A stretch of 39,028 bases of DNA from an uncultured Bacteroidota bacterium (GTDB taxonomy: Bacteria; Bacteroidota; Bacteroidia; Bacteroidales; P3): assembly GCA_900545215.1 (NCBI GenBank), contig UQXW01000016.1, forward strand, positions 1-39,028. The letters are read 5' to 3'. Each line of letters starts with the position of its first letter. Positions within the stretch are counted from its first letter, which is position 1. Below the pieces are notes generated by a model. The model searched no databases and was not told where the DNA came from. It was given only the letters and a program-made list of their open reading frames with translations. Positions 9,551-17,604 of this stretch are shown here, one piece after another. A program made the translations under genes and the position numbers.

Positions 9551-10306
9551 TCAGCCTAAGATATTGCGGAGAGAGAGAAGTTTGCGATGGTCTGTTTGAT
9601 TTATGGTATATTCTTTTGCCGTTTCATCGCCACCCATCGATATATCGGTCTTACGATATTGCATTCGGCTATCTGTTCTCGCCTTGCCGGAAAGGTGGAA
9701 ACTGCGTATCCCTATTCTTTTGAATAGTTCTGCATTGTCGGAACTTATGCCGCTGCCCACCATTATATCCATTCGTTCGCCATATTCGTCTTGCAACCTC
9801 TTTATGTTCTCTATTCCCTCCGTGGCTTTGCCGGCTCCGCCGGAGGTAAGAACTCTTGTGCAACCGCACTCTATGATGTCTTCCATTGCAATGAAAATGT
9901 CCTGCGTCATGTCCATCGCTCTGTGAAAGCATACTTCCATTTCACCTGCCCTGTCCACGAGTTGTTTCGTCCTTTCCTTATCCACTTTTCCTTCGGCGGT
10001 CAGCAGTCCGAACACAACACCGGACACTCCGATTTGACGGCAGTAATCTATGTCGTTTTTCATGATTTCGAACTCCTCATCGCTATATAGGAAGTCTCCT
10101 TCCCGAGGACGAATCATCACAGCCGCAGGAATGAAAATATGTTCCTTCGCATAACGTATCATTGCCGCCGACGGGGTTATGCCGCCGAGTTCAAGGGAGG
10201 CACAAAGTTCTATTCTGTCTGCTTTTCCTTTTACAGATTCATGGCAGGAGGCTGCATTATCGACACAAACCTCCATGATGTATTTACAGTTGTTCGATGC
10301 GTTCAT
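9551..10306 (-). CDS. cutC: CutC family copper homeostasis protein
   Basis: A 251-residue cytoplasmic TIM-barrel protein of the CutC family, linked to copper handling although the biochemical role is debated. Family hallmarks visible are MEVCVDNAAS at the start, ADRIELCASLELGGITPS, VMIRPREGDFLYS, FHRAMDM, RVLTSGGAG, and a C-terminal VGSGIS stretch. The chosen ATG overlaps the upstream GSCFA stop by 23 bases. It is preferred because KYIMEVCVD aligns with the usual family start. An ATG at 10276, just past the upstream stop, is the alternative. It is co-directional and overlapping with the GSCFA gene, so the two form an operon. Confidence 0.9.
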   Translation of the reverse strand: MNASNNCKYIMEVCVDNAASCHESVKGKADRIELCASLELGGITPSAAMIRYAKEHIFIPAAVMIRPREGDFLYSDEEFEIMKNDIDYCRQIGVSGVVFGLLTAEGKVDKERTKQLVDRAGEMEVCFHRAMDMTQDIFIAMEDIIECGCTRVLTSGGAGKATEGIENIKRLQDEYGERMDIMVGSGISSDNAELFKRIGIRSFHLSGKARTDSRMQYRKTDISMGGDETAKEYTINQTDHRKLLSLRNILG

Positions 10307-11228
10307 GTAATTCGTTTTTCAGTTTTTCGGCTTTCTCCAAATGTTTTTTGTATTCAGCACTTTCCGGATTGAAAGGACGGTGATTCAACATTGCATTCAG
10401 GCGATTGAAGTCTTCGCAAAGACGAATGCAACTTTCCGAAAAGAACGTTCGACGGAATTTTTCCCATATATAATCCACGGCAAGTTCGTCAGGGTGAAGC
10501 ATATCGGTGGCATAAAACCTGTAATCCCGTAAATCGTCCATCATGATTTCGTAGGAAGGAAAATAAATAGAAGAAGTCTCACGACAAAAGGCATCGACTG
10601 CGATTTGCAATACGGATTTACTCAACGTATTATCCCTGAATCCTTCTTTCCAATGACGGATGGGGCTTATTGTAATGATGACTTGCAAATTCGGATTTAC
10701 TTTTTTGCAGACATCGAATGCGGAACGAAGAGACTGCAACACCGTTTCGACACTGCACAGAGAGCGTTCGATAAGTTTGGAATCGAGTTTATGACAATTC
10801 GCAAGCACTCTGCCATCGGCTTTCAGTCTGTATATCCACGCCGTTCCGAGAGTCAGAATGACAAAACGAGCCTGCCTCAAAAATTCATGGGAAGAGAGCA
10901 GACGGGAATTTATCATTTGCAGACATTGTTGCCTGTCCGTGGAACGGAAATCGCCATGATGAGAATATGACTTCCAATATTCTCCTATCTTTACAAGTTC
11001 CTCCGAATGGAAAGCTTCGTTTGCGGCAACCCTTTGCAGGCATTCGCAGATGGATAAAGGATTATACATTATACCGAACGGATTGATATCGGTCTCAAAA
11101 CCCGAAGTCTTGAATTTGTTGCCGATATTTTCGGTGAAGCAAGAGCCGATGAACAGCACCTTGTCTTTATGGGAAATATTGACAGAGGCTTTCGATGGCA
11201 CTACCTCTGTACGAAAATTCATGTTCAT
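10284..11228 (-). CDS. GSCFA domain protein
   Basis: A 314-residue protein with the family-naming motif G28-S-C-F near the N-terminus, followed by TENIGNKF. Further conserved segments are NPFGIMYNP and, near residue 110-130, LGTAWIYR. The GSCFA family resembles SGNH/GDSL esterases and is found mainly in Bacteroidetes and Proteobacteria; its substrate is unknown. There is no signal peptide. It overlaps cutC by 23 bases and is translated first, so it is the promoter-proximal gene of this pair. The family call is secure, the function is not. Confidence 0.85.
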   Translation of the reverse strand: MNMNFRTEVVPSKASVNISHKDKVLFIGSCFTENIGNKFKTSGFETDINPFGIMYNPLSICECLQRVAANEAFHSEELVKIGEYWKSYSHHGDFRSTDRQQCLQMINSRLLSSHEFLRQARFVILTLGTAWIYRLKADGRVLANCHKLDSKLIERSLCSVETVLQSLRSAFDVCKKVNPNLQVIITISPIRHWKEGFRDNTLSKSVLQIAVDAFCRETSSIYFPSYEIMMDDLRDYRFYATDMLHPDELAVDYIWEKFRRTFFSESCIRLCEDFNRLNAMLNHRPFNPESAEYKKHLEKAEKLKNELHERIEQL

Positions 11229-11345
11229 CTCGCAATCGAAAATTCAAACAATGATACCACAGACGATTTCTTTGCCTGCATTGAATAAATCAAACGATAA
11301 AAGGGTTGAATCGGTATATGGCACGGCATAAAAAGGCATAAAAAA

Positions 11346-11369
11346 AGCAGTCTCTTCATTGGGACTGCT
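11346..11369 (-). terminator. Rho-independent terminator of the small lipoprotein gene
   Basis: AGCAGTCTC (11346-11354) pairs with GGGACTGCT (11361-11369) around a six-base loop. Read on the minus strand it is followed by TTTTTT at 11345-11340. It lies 40 bases after the stop of the 51-residue lipoprotein. Confidence 0.85.
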
Positions 11370-11408
11370 GTTTCATTTGTTTTTCAACCGGCTTTTGCCG
11401 AAGCAAAA

Positions 11409-11564
11409 TTACATAGCAGGAGTTTCTACTGCTGTTTCGGTTGCTGTTTCAACTGCAACTTCTTGTTCTGGAGTTTCAGTTGCTGTCTCAGTTGCTGTTT
11501 CAGTCTTTCCACCGCATGCTGCGAAGAATCCTGCTACTGCCAATACAAACAATACCTTTTTCAT
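11409..11564 (-). CDS. Small Thr/Glu-rich lipoprotein (51 aa)
   Basis: A short gene read from the ATG at 11564 to the TAA at 11409. The product starts MKKVLFVLAVAGFFAAC, a clear lipoprotein signal with lipobox FAAC (Cys17). It continues as a low-complexity tail of repeated T-E-T-A / V-E-T units ending ETPAM. It has its own terminator (11346-11369) and an upstream -7 box (11615-11622), so it is a complete single-gene unit. Small acidic lipoproteins of this kind are common and abundant in Bacteroidetes envelopes. No function is known. The opposite plus-strand reading frame is a shadow of the repeats. Confidence 0.8.
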   Translation of the reverse strand: MKKVLFVLAVAGFFAACGGKTETATETATETPEQEVAVETATETAVETPAM

Positions 11565-11614
11565 CTCTGTAAATGTTTAATTGATTAGTTGATAATTCTT
11601 TTGTTTTAACGGTG

Positions 11615-11622
11615 CAAATATA
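11615..11622 (-). promoter_or_regulatory. -7 promoter box for the small lipoprotein
   Basis: On the minus strand TATATTTG fits TAnnTTTG about 50 bases upstream of the ATG at 11564, giving a leader of roughly 45 bases. The -33 element is weak. Confidence 0.5.
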
Positions 11623-11714
11623 CGACATTTCATCAGAAAGTGTTCTCTTTTCGTCGAAAACTTGTTGATAAAAAGGTTAACTACTTGACTGACAAGGATA
11701 AATTTTTCATCTAT

Positions 11715-13694
11715 TTATTCGATTTTTCGGTTCTTTGCGTTGACGATTTGGTCTCTGAGAGATGAAATTTTGCGATTTCGCTTCAAAATTTCGAGTGCTT
11801 TGTCGCAAGTTTCAAGTGCCTCATCGTACTTTTTCAGACGCATTTGTATTGTGATTTTATCCTCCCATGCCAACGGTTCTGCCTTATACCTTGCAATATA
11901 ATCGTCTATCAATTTCAGTTGTTCTTCGGAGTTTTGTTTCTTTCCGGCAACGGCGACCAACACTCTTACGGGTGAATAACACAGAGGCTTCATCGCAATG
12001 CACTTCTCTGCCCAATATGCAGCACTGTCGGCTTTCTCCATTCTGTTGTAATACGAAGCGAGGCGGCATTCCCTGAGAGAATAGTACGGATTGGACTTAT
12101 CCGCAAGCAAAAGGTCTATTGCTTCACGATATCTCTTCTCATTTGCATATCTTTCTGCCATATTGACAGCCCGAGGGTGCGTACTCTCATCTATATTCGG
12201 GAATTTGGGAGTACGTCTGTCCCATTGCTTGGCGGAAAGCGTGATATTCTTATTGCCGTTGTGTTGTAAAATTCGTTGCTTCTGCATTATGGAACTGTAA
12301 CAATGCGTTGTTTCCAAGAGAAACACGGGTACAACCAAAACAATAAGGAATAGAAATACAGGTTTCTTTATTTCGCTTGTCTGCATGTGGCAACTCTTGA
12401 TATGATTGCTTATAAGAATTGCCACGCCTATTGCAAGATATATCTGACAGTCCGCTCTCTCCAACGGGAAGTTGAACATGGCATCGTTCATATACGTAAG
12501 AATAAGTCCTCCGCCCACCATGGCTCTCAATCTGTATATTTCGTTGGAGCGGGAGTTGAACATCTGTTTCAAAGTCATGATTGCAGCCGTCAGATACGTA
12601 AGAATATACAACAGCAAGCCGAAAACGCCCAATTCGGAAAACATTTCAAGGAAATCGTTGTGTGCATGGTCGGAAACGATATAGTCATGCTTCTTCGCAC
12701 ATTCCACCTTCATTATGGCAAGTTTGTGATTTCCCACGCCGTAACCGCTTAACGGCTTTTGCTTTATTATTTCCGCAGTGTTCTTCCATATCAACAACCG
12801 CCCTTTGCTGTTACCCTCTGCAATGGAGCTGAAACGTGCTTCCACCGTATAGTTGTTCCTGACATTCTTCTTTGCATAGTGATTGTAATTGTATTCTATG
12901 AACGAATTGCCGGCAAAGAAACCTGCAACGGCAAGAACAATCGGTAATCCGAAACGCAACAGTTCTTTTCCGGATTTGTGTTTCACCGCAAAGGAATAAA
13001 GTCCGTACACAGCCAATACGGCGAGTTGCATACCCAAACCTATGAAGCATGAACGTGTGCTTAAGATTACAAGGCAGAAAGCGGTGAAGAAAATCAGTGC
13101 AAAGGCGTACCACCTGACAAAACCTTTGTATCGCAAGAAAGCATAGTAAAGAAAAGGCAACTTGAACAGCAAAGCAACGGCAAAGATGTTCTTATTGCCG
13201 TAAAAGCCGTTAAGTTTCAAATTATTGCGTTGCGATATATGTACATCGAAAACATAATAGCACACAATACATGAAAGAATGTTTATGGTAACTATTACGA
13301 TTGTGCAGATGACAAGGCTTTTGAATGTTTTGTTCTCCGAAAGCATGAACGTGCAAGCGAGGATTGCAGCCAGCACGACGACTATCCACCTGTTCCAAAC
13401 CGCCAGTCCTTCCACCGGATTTATCGTCCAAAATATGCTTATCCCCATAAACGCCGATAATGCCAACCAGACAATCATCAAACGGCTCGAAAATATCTGC
13501 CGTTTAATCGGATTGATTTTATATTTCAAGGTATAATTTATCAGAAAACCGAGTGCGGATATATCGAAAAGTGCAATGAGAAAATGCCGCAAAGATGTAC
13601 TGTCCAGAACGAATATCGGAGGAAAGAGTTGTATCAGAATAAGGCAGCAGACGAATATTTTCGCTGCCAAGGAGAGGGTTTTACGTCTTTGCAT
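11715..13694 (-). CDS. O-antigen ligase/polymerase-like membrane protein with C-terminal TPRs
   Basis: A 659-residue inner-membrane protein. About a dozen hydrophobic segments fill residues 10-460. The Wzy_C-type motif is visible in GYGVGNHKLA followed by SDHAHNDFLEMFSELG, the conserved histidine-rich periplasmic loop of O-antigen ligases (WaaL) and polymerases. The soluble C-terminal part (about 520-650) has TPR-like helices, e.g. AERYANEKRYREAIDLLLA. It probably transfers or polymerises surface glycans in the periplasm. The start at 13694 is chosen because a longer reading to 13808 would run through the divergent promoter region and into rfbD. The rfbD neighbour supports a role in surface polysaccharide. 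Confidence 0.82.
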   Translation of the reverse strand: MQRRKTLSLAAKIFVCCLILIQLFPPIFVLDSTSLRHFLIALFDISALGFLINYTLKYKINPIKRQIFSSRLMIVWLALSAFMGISIFWTINPVEGLAVWNRWIVVVLAAILACTFMLSENKTFKSLVICTIVIVTINILSCIVCYYVFDVHISQRNNLKLNGFYGNKNIFAVALLFKLPFLYYAFLRYKGFVRWYAFALIFFTAFCLVILSTRSCFIGLGMQLAVLAVYGLYSFAVKHKSGKELLRFGLPIVLAVAGFFAGNSFIEYNYNHYAKKNVRNNYTVEARFSSIAEGNSKGRLLIWKNTAEIIKQKPLSGYGVGNHKLAIMKVECAKKHDYIVSDHAHNDFLEMFSELGVFGLLLYILTYLTAAIMTLKQMFNSRSNEIYRLRAMVGGGLILTYMNDAMFNFPLERADCQIYLAIGVAILISNHIKSCHMQTSEIKKPVFLFLIVLVVPVFLLETTHCYSSIMQKQRILQHNGNKNITLSAKQWDRRTPKFPNIDESTHPRAVNMAERYANEKRYREAIDLLLADKSNPYYSLRECRLASYYNRMEKADSAAYWAEKCIAMKPLCYSPVRVLVAVAGKKQNSEEQLKLIDDYIARYKAEPLAWEDKITIQMRLKKYDEALETCDKALEILKRNRKISSLRDQIVNAKNRKIE

Positions 13695-13718
13695 CTGTTT
13701 TTCTATTTGGTCGATTGG

Positions 13719-13756
13719 CAAAGGTACAAATATATTGAGGGATTTCCTTACCTTTG
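13719..13756. promoter_or_regulatory. Divergent promoter region (O-antigen ligase gene / rfbD)
   Basis: Two inverted copies of TACCTTTG, matching TAnnTTTG, face away from each other: minus strand 13726-13719, serving the ligase start at 13694, and plus strand 13749-13756, serving rfbD at 13774. Both leave very short leaders, as is usual for such boxes. The -33 elements are not convincing. Confidence 0.55.
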
Positions 13757-13773
13757 TCGAACAAATTTGAAAC

Positions 13774-14634
13774 ATGTCAAGAAAGAAAATACTTGTAACC
13801 GGCTGCAACGGGCAGTTGGGATTGTCTTTGCGGAAATTATCCGAGGGATTTCCTTGTTATGAATTTACGTTTACCGATAGGCATAACCTCGATATAACGA
13901 ATGAGAATGCTTTAAGAAACAGTTTTGAGGCGGAAAGGTTTTACGCCGTCTTGCATTTCGCAGCCTATACTGCTGTGGACAAGGCGGAAAGCGAGGAAGA
14001 GTTATGTCGGACAATCAACACGGAAGCAACAAAGACCATTGCATGCCTGTGCGAGGAGTTTTCGGCGAAACTTATTTTTATTTCGACTGATTTTGTCTTC
14101 GACGGAAGTCAATCCATACCTTATTTGCCGACCGATAAGACCAGCCCCTTGTCCGTTTACGGCATGACGAAAGCACAAGGCGAAGAAGCGGCACTGACAT
14201 ATTGCAACAGAAGTCTTGTTATTCGTACCTCATGGCTTTATTCCGAGTTCGGAAATAATTTCGTCAAGACAATGCGGAAACTCGGCAATGAAAGAGAGGC
14301 TCTGAATGTGGTTTTCGACCAAGTGGGAACGCCTTGCTATGCGGAAGACTTGGCAAGAGCGGTATTGCTTTGCCTCGAAAAGAATTTCAACCGCCGCATT
14401 CTTCATTTCAGCAATGAAGGGGTTTGTTCGTGGTACGACTTTGCAAAGAAAATAATGGCTTTATCCGGCGTGGATTGCATGGTTCGTCCCATCAGAAGTG
14501 CGGAATACCCCACCGCTGCGGCAAGACCGTCGTTCAGTGTGCTAGATAAAGCAGACATAAAACAGTTCCTGAATATTGAAATCCCATATTGGGAAGAGAG
14601 TTTGACAAAGTGTATAAAGATATTGGACAAATGA
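13774..14634 (+). CDS. rfbD: dTDP-4-dehydrorhamnose reductase
   Basis: A 286-residue NAD(P)-dependent reductase of the extended SDR class, catalysing the last step of dTDP-L-rhamnose synthesis. The Rossmann motif VTGCNGQLG (7-15), HFAAYTAVDKAE, STDFVFDG and the catalytic YGMTK (Tyr-x3-Lys, near residue 129) are all present. C-terminal substrate segments such as VFDQVGTPCYAEDLA fit RfbD/RmlD. rfbABC are not in the window. The gene overlaps the following NlpC/P60 lipoprotein gene by ATGA, so the two are translationally coupled. Confidence 0.93.
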   Translation: MSRKKILVTGCNGQLGLSLRKLSEGFPCYEFTFTDRHNLDITNENALRNSFEAERFYAVLHFAAYTAVDKAESEEELCRTINTEATKTIACLCEEFSAKLIFISTDFVFDGSQSIPYLPTDKTSPLSVYGMTKAQGEEAALTYCNRSLVIRTSWLYSEFGNNFVKTMRKLGNEREALNVVFDQVGTPCYAEDLARAVLLCLEKNFNRRILHFSNEGVCSWYDFAKKIMALSGVDCMVRPIRSAEYPTAAARPSFSVLDKADIKQFLNIEIPYWEESLTKCIKILDK

Positions 14635-15188
14635 TGAAATCGAAGTACGTAAGACCATTGATGATTGTACTTATTGCACTGTTGGTTGCAAGTTGCAGCG
14701 TATCGAAAAGCGGAAGCCGCGGAAGTTTGGCGGATAAGATAGAGAGAAATCACAATAAAAGACCGACCAAACCCCATACCCAAACCCGCAAACCCGCAAA
14801 CAAACCCAACCAAGGCAAGTTGATGAACTATTGCAAAGGCTGGTTGGGTACTCCATACAGAGCCGGAGGCGAAACAAAGCAGGGTGTGGATTGTTCCGGT
14901 TTTGTTTCCAACGTATATAAGGACGTTTACGGAATAAAACTTCCGAGACGCTCGCAAGATATGGAGAAAGCATGCAGAACGACAAAGTCTTTGAGCAATC
15001 TTAAAGAGGGAGATTTGGTATTCTTCAACAATAAGGCAGGAGGACAAACAAACCACGTAGGAATATTCTTGGATTCCCAAAGGTTTATACACGCTTCCTC
15101 CTCAAAAGGAGTAACTATAAGCCAATTCAACGAGAAATACTGGTCGGAAAGATTTCGTTGCGGAGGCATATACCCCGGCAGGCATTAA
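14631..15188 (+). CDS. NlpC/P60 (C40) cell-wall hydrolase lipoprotein
   Basis: A 185-residue lipoprotein. The start at 14631 gives an ATGA overlap with rfbD and a signal peptide with lipobox VASC (Cys22). A second ATG follows immediately at 14634. A basic linker (about 25-62) leads to the NlpC/P60 domain, with catalytic Cys88 in GVDCSGF, His142 in TNHVGIF, and His154 in RFIHASS as the third polar residue. Such enzymes cut gamma-D-glutamyl-diamino acid bonds in peptidoglycan. It is probably anchored in the outer membrane facing the periplasm. Longer readings from 14589 lie inside rfbD and lack a signal. Confidence 0.9.
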   Translation: MMKSKYVRPLMIVLIALLVASCSVSKSGSRGSLADKIERNHNKRPTKPHTQTRKPANKPNQGKLMNYCKGWLGTPYRAGGETKQGVDCSGFVSNVYKDVYGIKLPRRSQDMEKACRTTKSLSNLKEGDLVFFNNKAGGQTNHVGIFLDSQRFIHASSSKGVTISQFNEKYWSERFRCGGIYPGRH

Positions 15189-15416
15189 ACAAAACGCCGT
15201 TCGACCCGAATGAAGCGACGTTTGAAAAAATTCTTTCGCCGTTTCATTCGAGCGAAACAGCGTTTCGCCAAAGCCTTGCAAGATGGCATGTTACAGATAC
15301 GATATTCGCAAGTTTGGAAACAACTTTGTGTAACCGGTGATATGCAGTACAGAGAGATAATTTGCGGATTGAATTACATGATATTGCCGTCAATCGGTTT
15401 GAAATAGAATTGAAAA
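15189..15416 (+). other. Hairpin-rich intergenic stretch, possible short ORF
   Basis: A 228-base gap. The first 80 bases fold well. CGAATGAA at 15207-15214 pairs with TTCATTCG at 15243-15250, AAACGC at 15192-15197 pairs with GCGTTT at 15260-15265, and a perfect GCGAAAC-AGC-GTTTCGC hairpin sits at 15252-15268. No T tract follows. A 65-codon ORF with a very basic start (15210-15407) overlaps this structure. Its composition follows from the inverted repeats, so it is probably not a gene. Confidence 0.4.
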
Positions 15417-16415
15417 ATGATGATAAGCAGAGAAGAGATTGTCAACCGCTTTTGCCTGATGGGCAAATGGATTGAAGAGGACTTGGAAAAGAGTGAATTC
15501 GAGGAGGTGATAAGGCATGCCTTTGCTCGCAACGGGTGGTTCTGCGAACAATTCGTTCGTTCGGCTCTTTTGGGCATTGCCTCTTGGTTACGTAAAGACA
15601 TATTGGTGAATTTCATTGCAGGATACGCTTTTGCGGAAATGCCGAAAAGAATAGCCGTGATTGCGGCAGGAAATATTCCTGCGGTGGGCTTCCATGATAT
15701 TATGTGCGTGCTGTTGAGCGGAAACAAGGCTGTATGCAAGTTGTCTTCAAAAGACGAAGTTCTTTTGCCGTTTCTGTTCGGCAAATTCTTCAAAGACGAG
15801 ATCGTTTTCGAGAAAAGCATAATTGCAGACTTTGATGCCGTCATTGCAACAGGCAGCAACAACAGTGCATTGCACTTTGAGAGTTACTTCGGCAAATATC
15901 CGCACATCATTCGCCACAACCGTCATTCCGTGGCAGTACTTTCGGGCAATGAAAGCAAGGAAGATTTGGCAGGATTGGCTGAGGACATGTTGCTTTATGC
16001 AGGATTGGGGTGCAGAAGCGTGAGCAAATTATTTGTTCCGAGAGGTTATGATTTCGAGGCATTGAGAACGGAATGCAAGGCGTTCAATGGTCTGCTCGAC
16101 TTAAACAAATACAGGAATAACATAGATTACCATCGTGCGATATTCATAATGAACAACCGTCCTTTCGTCGATTTGAATAATCTTCTGCTGATTGAAAATA
16201 AGGAAACGGCAACGGGAGTAAGCGTAGTGAACTATCAATATTATGAAGACTTGTCCGAAGTGAAAGCATTCATCGATTCAAATAAGGAAAACCTGCAAAT
16301 AACGGTGAGCAATCTGCCTCTGACAAACACAACCCGCTTCGGTAAAGGACAACGACCGGACATAGATGAATTTGCAGACGGAGTGGATACGATGAAGTGG
16401 CTGAACAACCTTTGA
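15417..16415 (+). CDS. LuxC-type acyl-CoA reductase
   Basis: A 332-residue protein matching the acyl-CoA/acyl-phosphate reductase family related to LuxC, which reduces activated acyl groups to aldehydes with NAD(P)H. Visible features are the nucleotide-binding stretch IAVIAAGNIPAVGFHD (79-94), the loop ATGSNNS, and the catalytic cysteine C199 in YAGLGCRSVSKL, followed by FVPRGYDF. The form is short, as commonly found in Bacteroidetes, where the physiological role is unclear. There is no signal peptide. It converges on gapA, with a bidirectional terminator between them. Confidence 0.82.
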   Translation: MMISREEIVNRFCLMGKWIEEDLEKSEFEEVIRHAFARNGWFCEQFVRSALLGIASWLRKDILVNFIAGYAFAEMPKRIAVIAAGNIPAVGFHDIMCVLLSGNKAVCKLSSKDEVLLPFLFGKFFKDEIVFEKSIIADFDAVIATGSNNSALHFESYFGKYPHIIRHNRHSVAVLSGNESKEDLAGLAEDMLLYAGLGCRSVSKLFVPRGYDFEALRTECKAFNGLLDLNKYRNNIDYHRAIFIMNNRPFVDLNNLLLIENKETATGVSVVNYQYYEDLSEVKAFIDSNKENLQITVSNLPLTNTTRFGKGQRPDIDEFADGVDTMKWLNNL

Positions 16416-16458
16416 GAAGACCTTTCCAAGTCTGCATTCGCAACTTAGAAGAAAAAGA

Positions 16459-16496
16459 AAAACCGATATGCCGTTTTCATTCGACATATCGGTTTT
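16459..16496. terminator. Bidirectional terminator between acyl-CoA reductase and gapA
   Basis: AAAACCGATATG (16459-16470) pairs perfectly with CATATCGGTTTT (16485-16496). A-rich sequence precedes it and T-rich sequence follows on both strands, suiting termination of both convergent transcripts. Confidence 0.8.
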
Positions 16497-16521
16497 ATTA
16501 TAACTCTTTCGAGTTCGGCGA

Positions 16522-17529
16522 TTAGATAAGTTTTGCCAATCTTTCTGCCAAATCGCATACTCTGTTGGAGTATCCGTTTTCGTTATCGTACCAAGAAACG
16601 ACTTTTACGAAGTTTCCGTCCATTACCATTGTCAATTTGGAGTCGAAAATGGAAGAGTGAGTGTTGCCGACAATATCGCAACTTACGATAGGGTCTTCAA
16701 CGTACTCCAATATGCCCTTCATTGAACCCTCTGCCGCTTCTTTCATTGCAGCATTCACTTCCTCAACGGTTACGTTTCTGTTCAACTCTACAGTCAAATC
16801 GACAACGGAACCATCGGGAGTAGGAACTCTCATCGACAATCCGTGAAGTTTTCCTGCCAAGTCAGGGATTACCAAACCAACTGCCTTTGCGGCACCTGTG
16901 GAAGTAGGGATTATGGAACAAGCCGCAGCTCTCGCTCTTCTCAAATCCTTGTGCGGCAAATCCAATATGTGTTGGTCGTTGGTATAAGAGTGAACCGTGT
17001 TCATCAAACCGCGTTTGATACCGAACTTATCGTTGAGAACTTTTGCGATAGGGGCAAGACAGTTTGTCGTACAAGAAGCATTGGATACGCAAGTCATGTC
17101 TTTTGTCAATATATTGTCGTTCACGCCTAGTACAACAGTTGCATCGACGTCTTCCGCTTTGTCTGCAGGCACTGTCAAGATAACTTTCTTTGCTCCTGCC
17201 TTGATGTGTTTTGTCATCAAAGCCTTTGTCTTGAAGTGTCCGGTGGATTCAATCACTATGTCTATTCCCAATTCACCCCAAGGCAACTGTTCTGGGTCTT
17301 TTTCGGAGTAAACTCTGATTTTTTTACCGTTCACGACAAGGTATTCGCCCTCTGCTTTCACTTCCCCGTCGAATCTGCCGTGTACGGAGTCGTATTTCAA
17401 CAAGTGAGCAAGCGTTGCTGCGTCTGTCAAGTCGTTTATCGCTACGACTTCAACGTTGGTTTTTCTTTGTATGTTCCTAAATGAGACTCTGCCTATACGA
17501 CCGAATCCATTGATTGCTACTTTTACCAT
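16522..17529 (-). CDS. gapA: Glyceraldehyde-3-phosphate dehydrogenase, type I
   Basis: A 335-residue glycolytic enzyme converting glyceraldehyde 3-phosphate, NAD+ and phosphate to 1,3-bisphosphoglycerate. The N-terminal Rossmann motif INGFGRIGR is at 7-15, IND33 favours NAD+ over NADP+, the catalytic Cys153 is in SNASCTTNC, and its partner His180 is in NTVHSYT. The C-terminal WYDNENGYSNR is intact. Length and motifs are fully typical. It is a single-gene unit with its own promoter-like box and the shared terminator at 16459-16496. Confidence 0.97.
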   Translation of the reverse strand: MVKVAINGFGRIGRVSFRNIQRKTNVEVVAINDLTDAATLAHLLKYDSVHGRFDGEVKAEGEYLVVNGKKIRVYSEKDPEQLPWGELGIDIVIESTGHFKTKALMTKHIKAGAKKVILTVPADKAEDVDATVVLGVNDNILTKDMTCVSNASCTTNCLAPIAKVLNDKFGIKRGLMNTVHSYTNDQHILDLPHKDLRRARAAACSIIPTSTGAAKAVGLVIPDLAGKLHGLSMRVPTPDGSVVDLTVELNRNVTVEEVNAAMKEAAEGSMKGILEYVEDPIVSCDIVGNTHSSIFDSKLTMVMDGNFVKVVSWYDNENGYSNRVCDLAERLAKLI

Positions 17530-17570
17530 AATATTGTGTTTTTAATTGTTTTGCTTTCTTTGTAACAGTG

Positions 17571-17578
17571 CAAAATTA
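17571..17578 (-). promoter_or_regulatory. -7 promoter box for gapA
   Basis: On the minus strand TAATTTTG fits TAnnTTTG, 42 bases upstream of the gapA ATG at 17529, predicting a leader of about 35 bases. No clear -33 partner. Confidence 0.45.
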
Positions 17579-17604
17579 CAACATTTCTTTGTAACTGTTG
17601 GATT

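Noticed and set aside
9511..9723. Plus-strand 70-codon ORF
   Set aside because: Antisense to the 3' end of cutC and its downstream hairpins, without coding features.
11359..11580. Plus-strand 73-residue V/S/A-rich ORF
   Set aside because: It is the exact antisense of the repetitive lipoprotein gene, which has a proper lipobox, promoter box and terminator.
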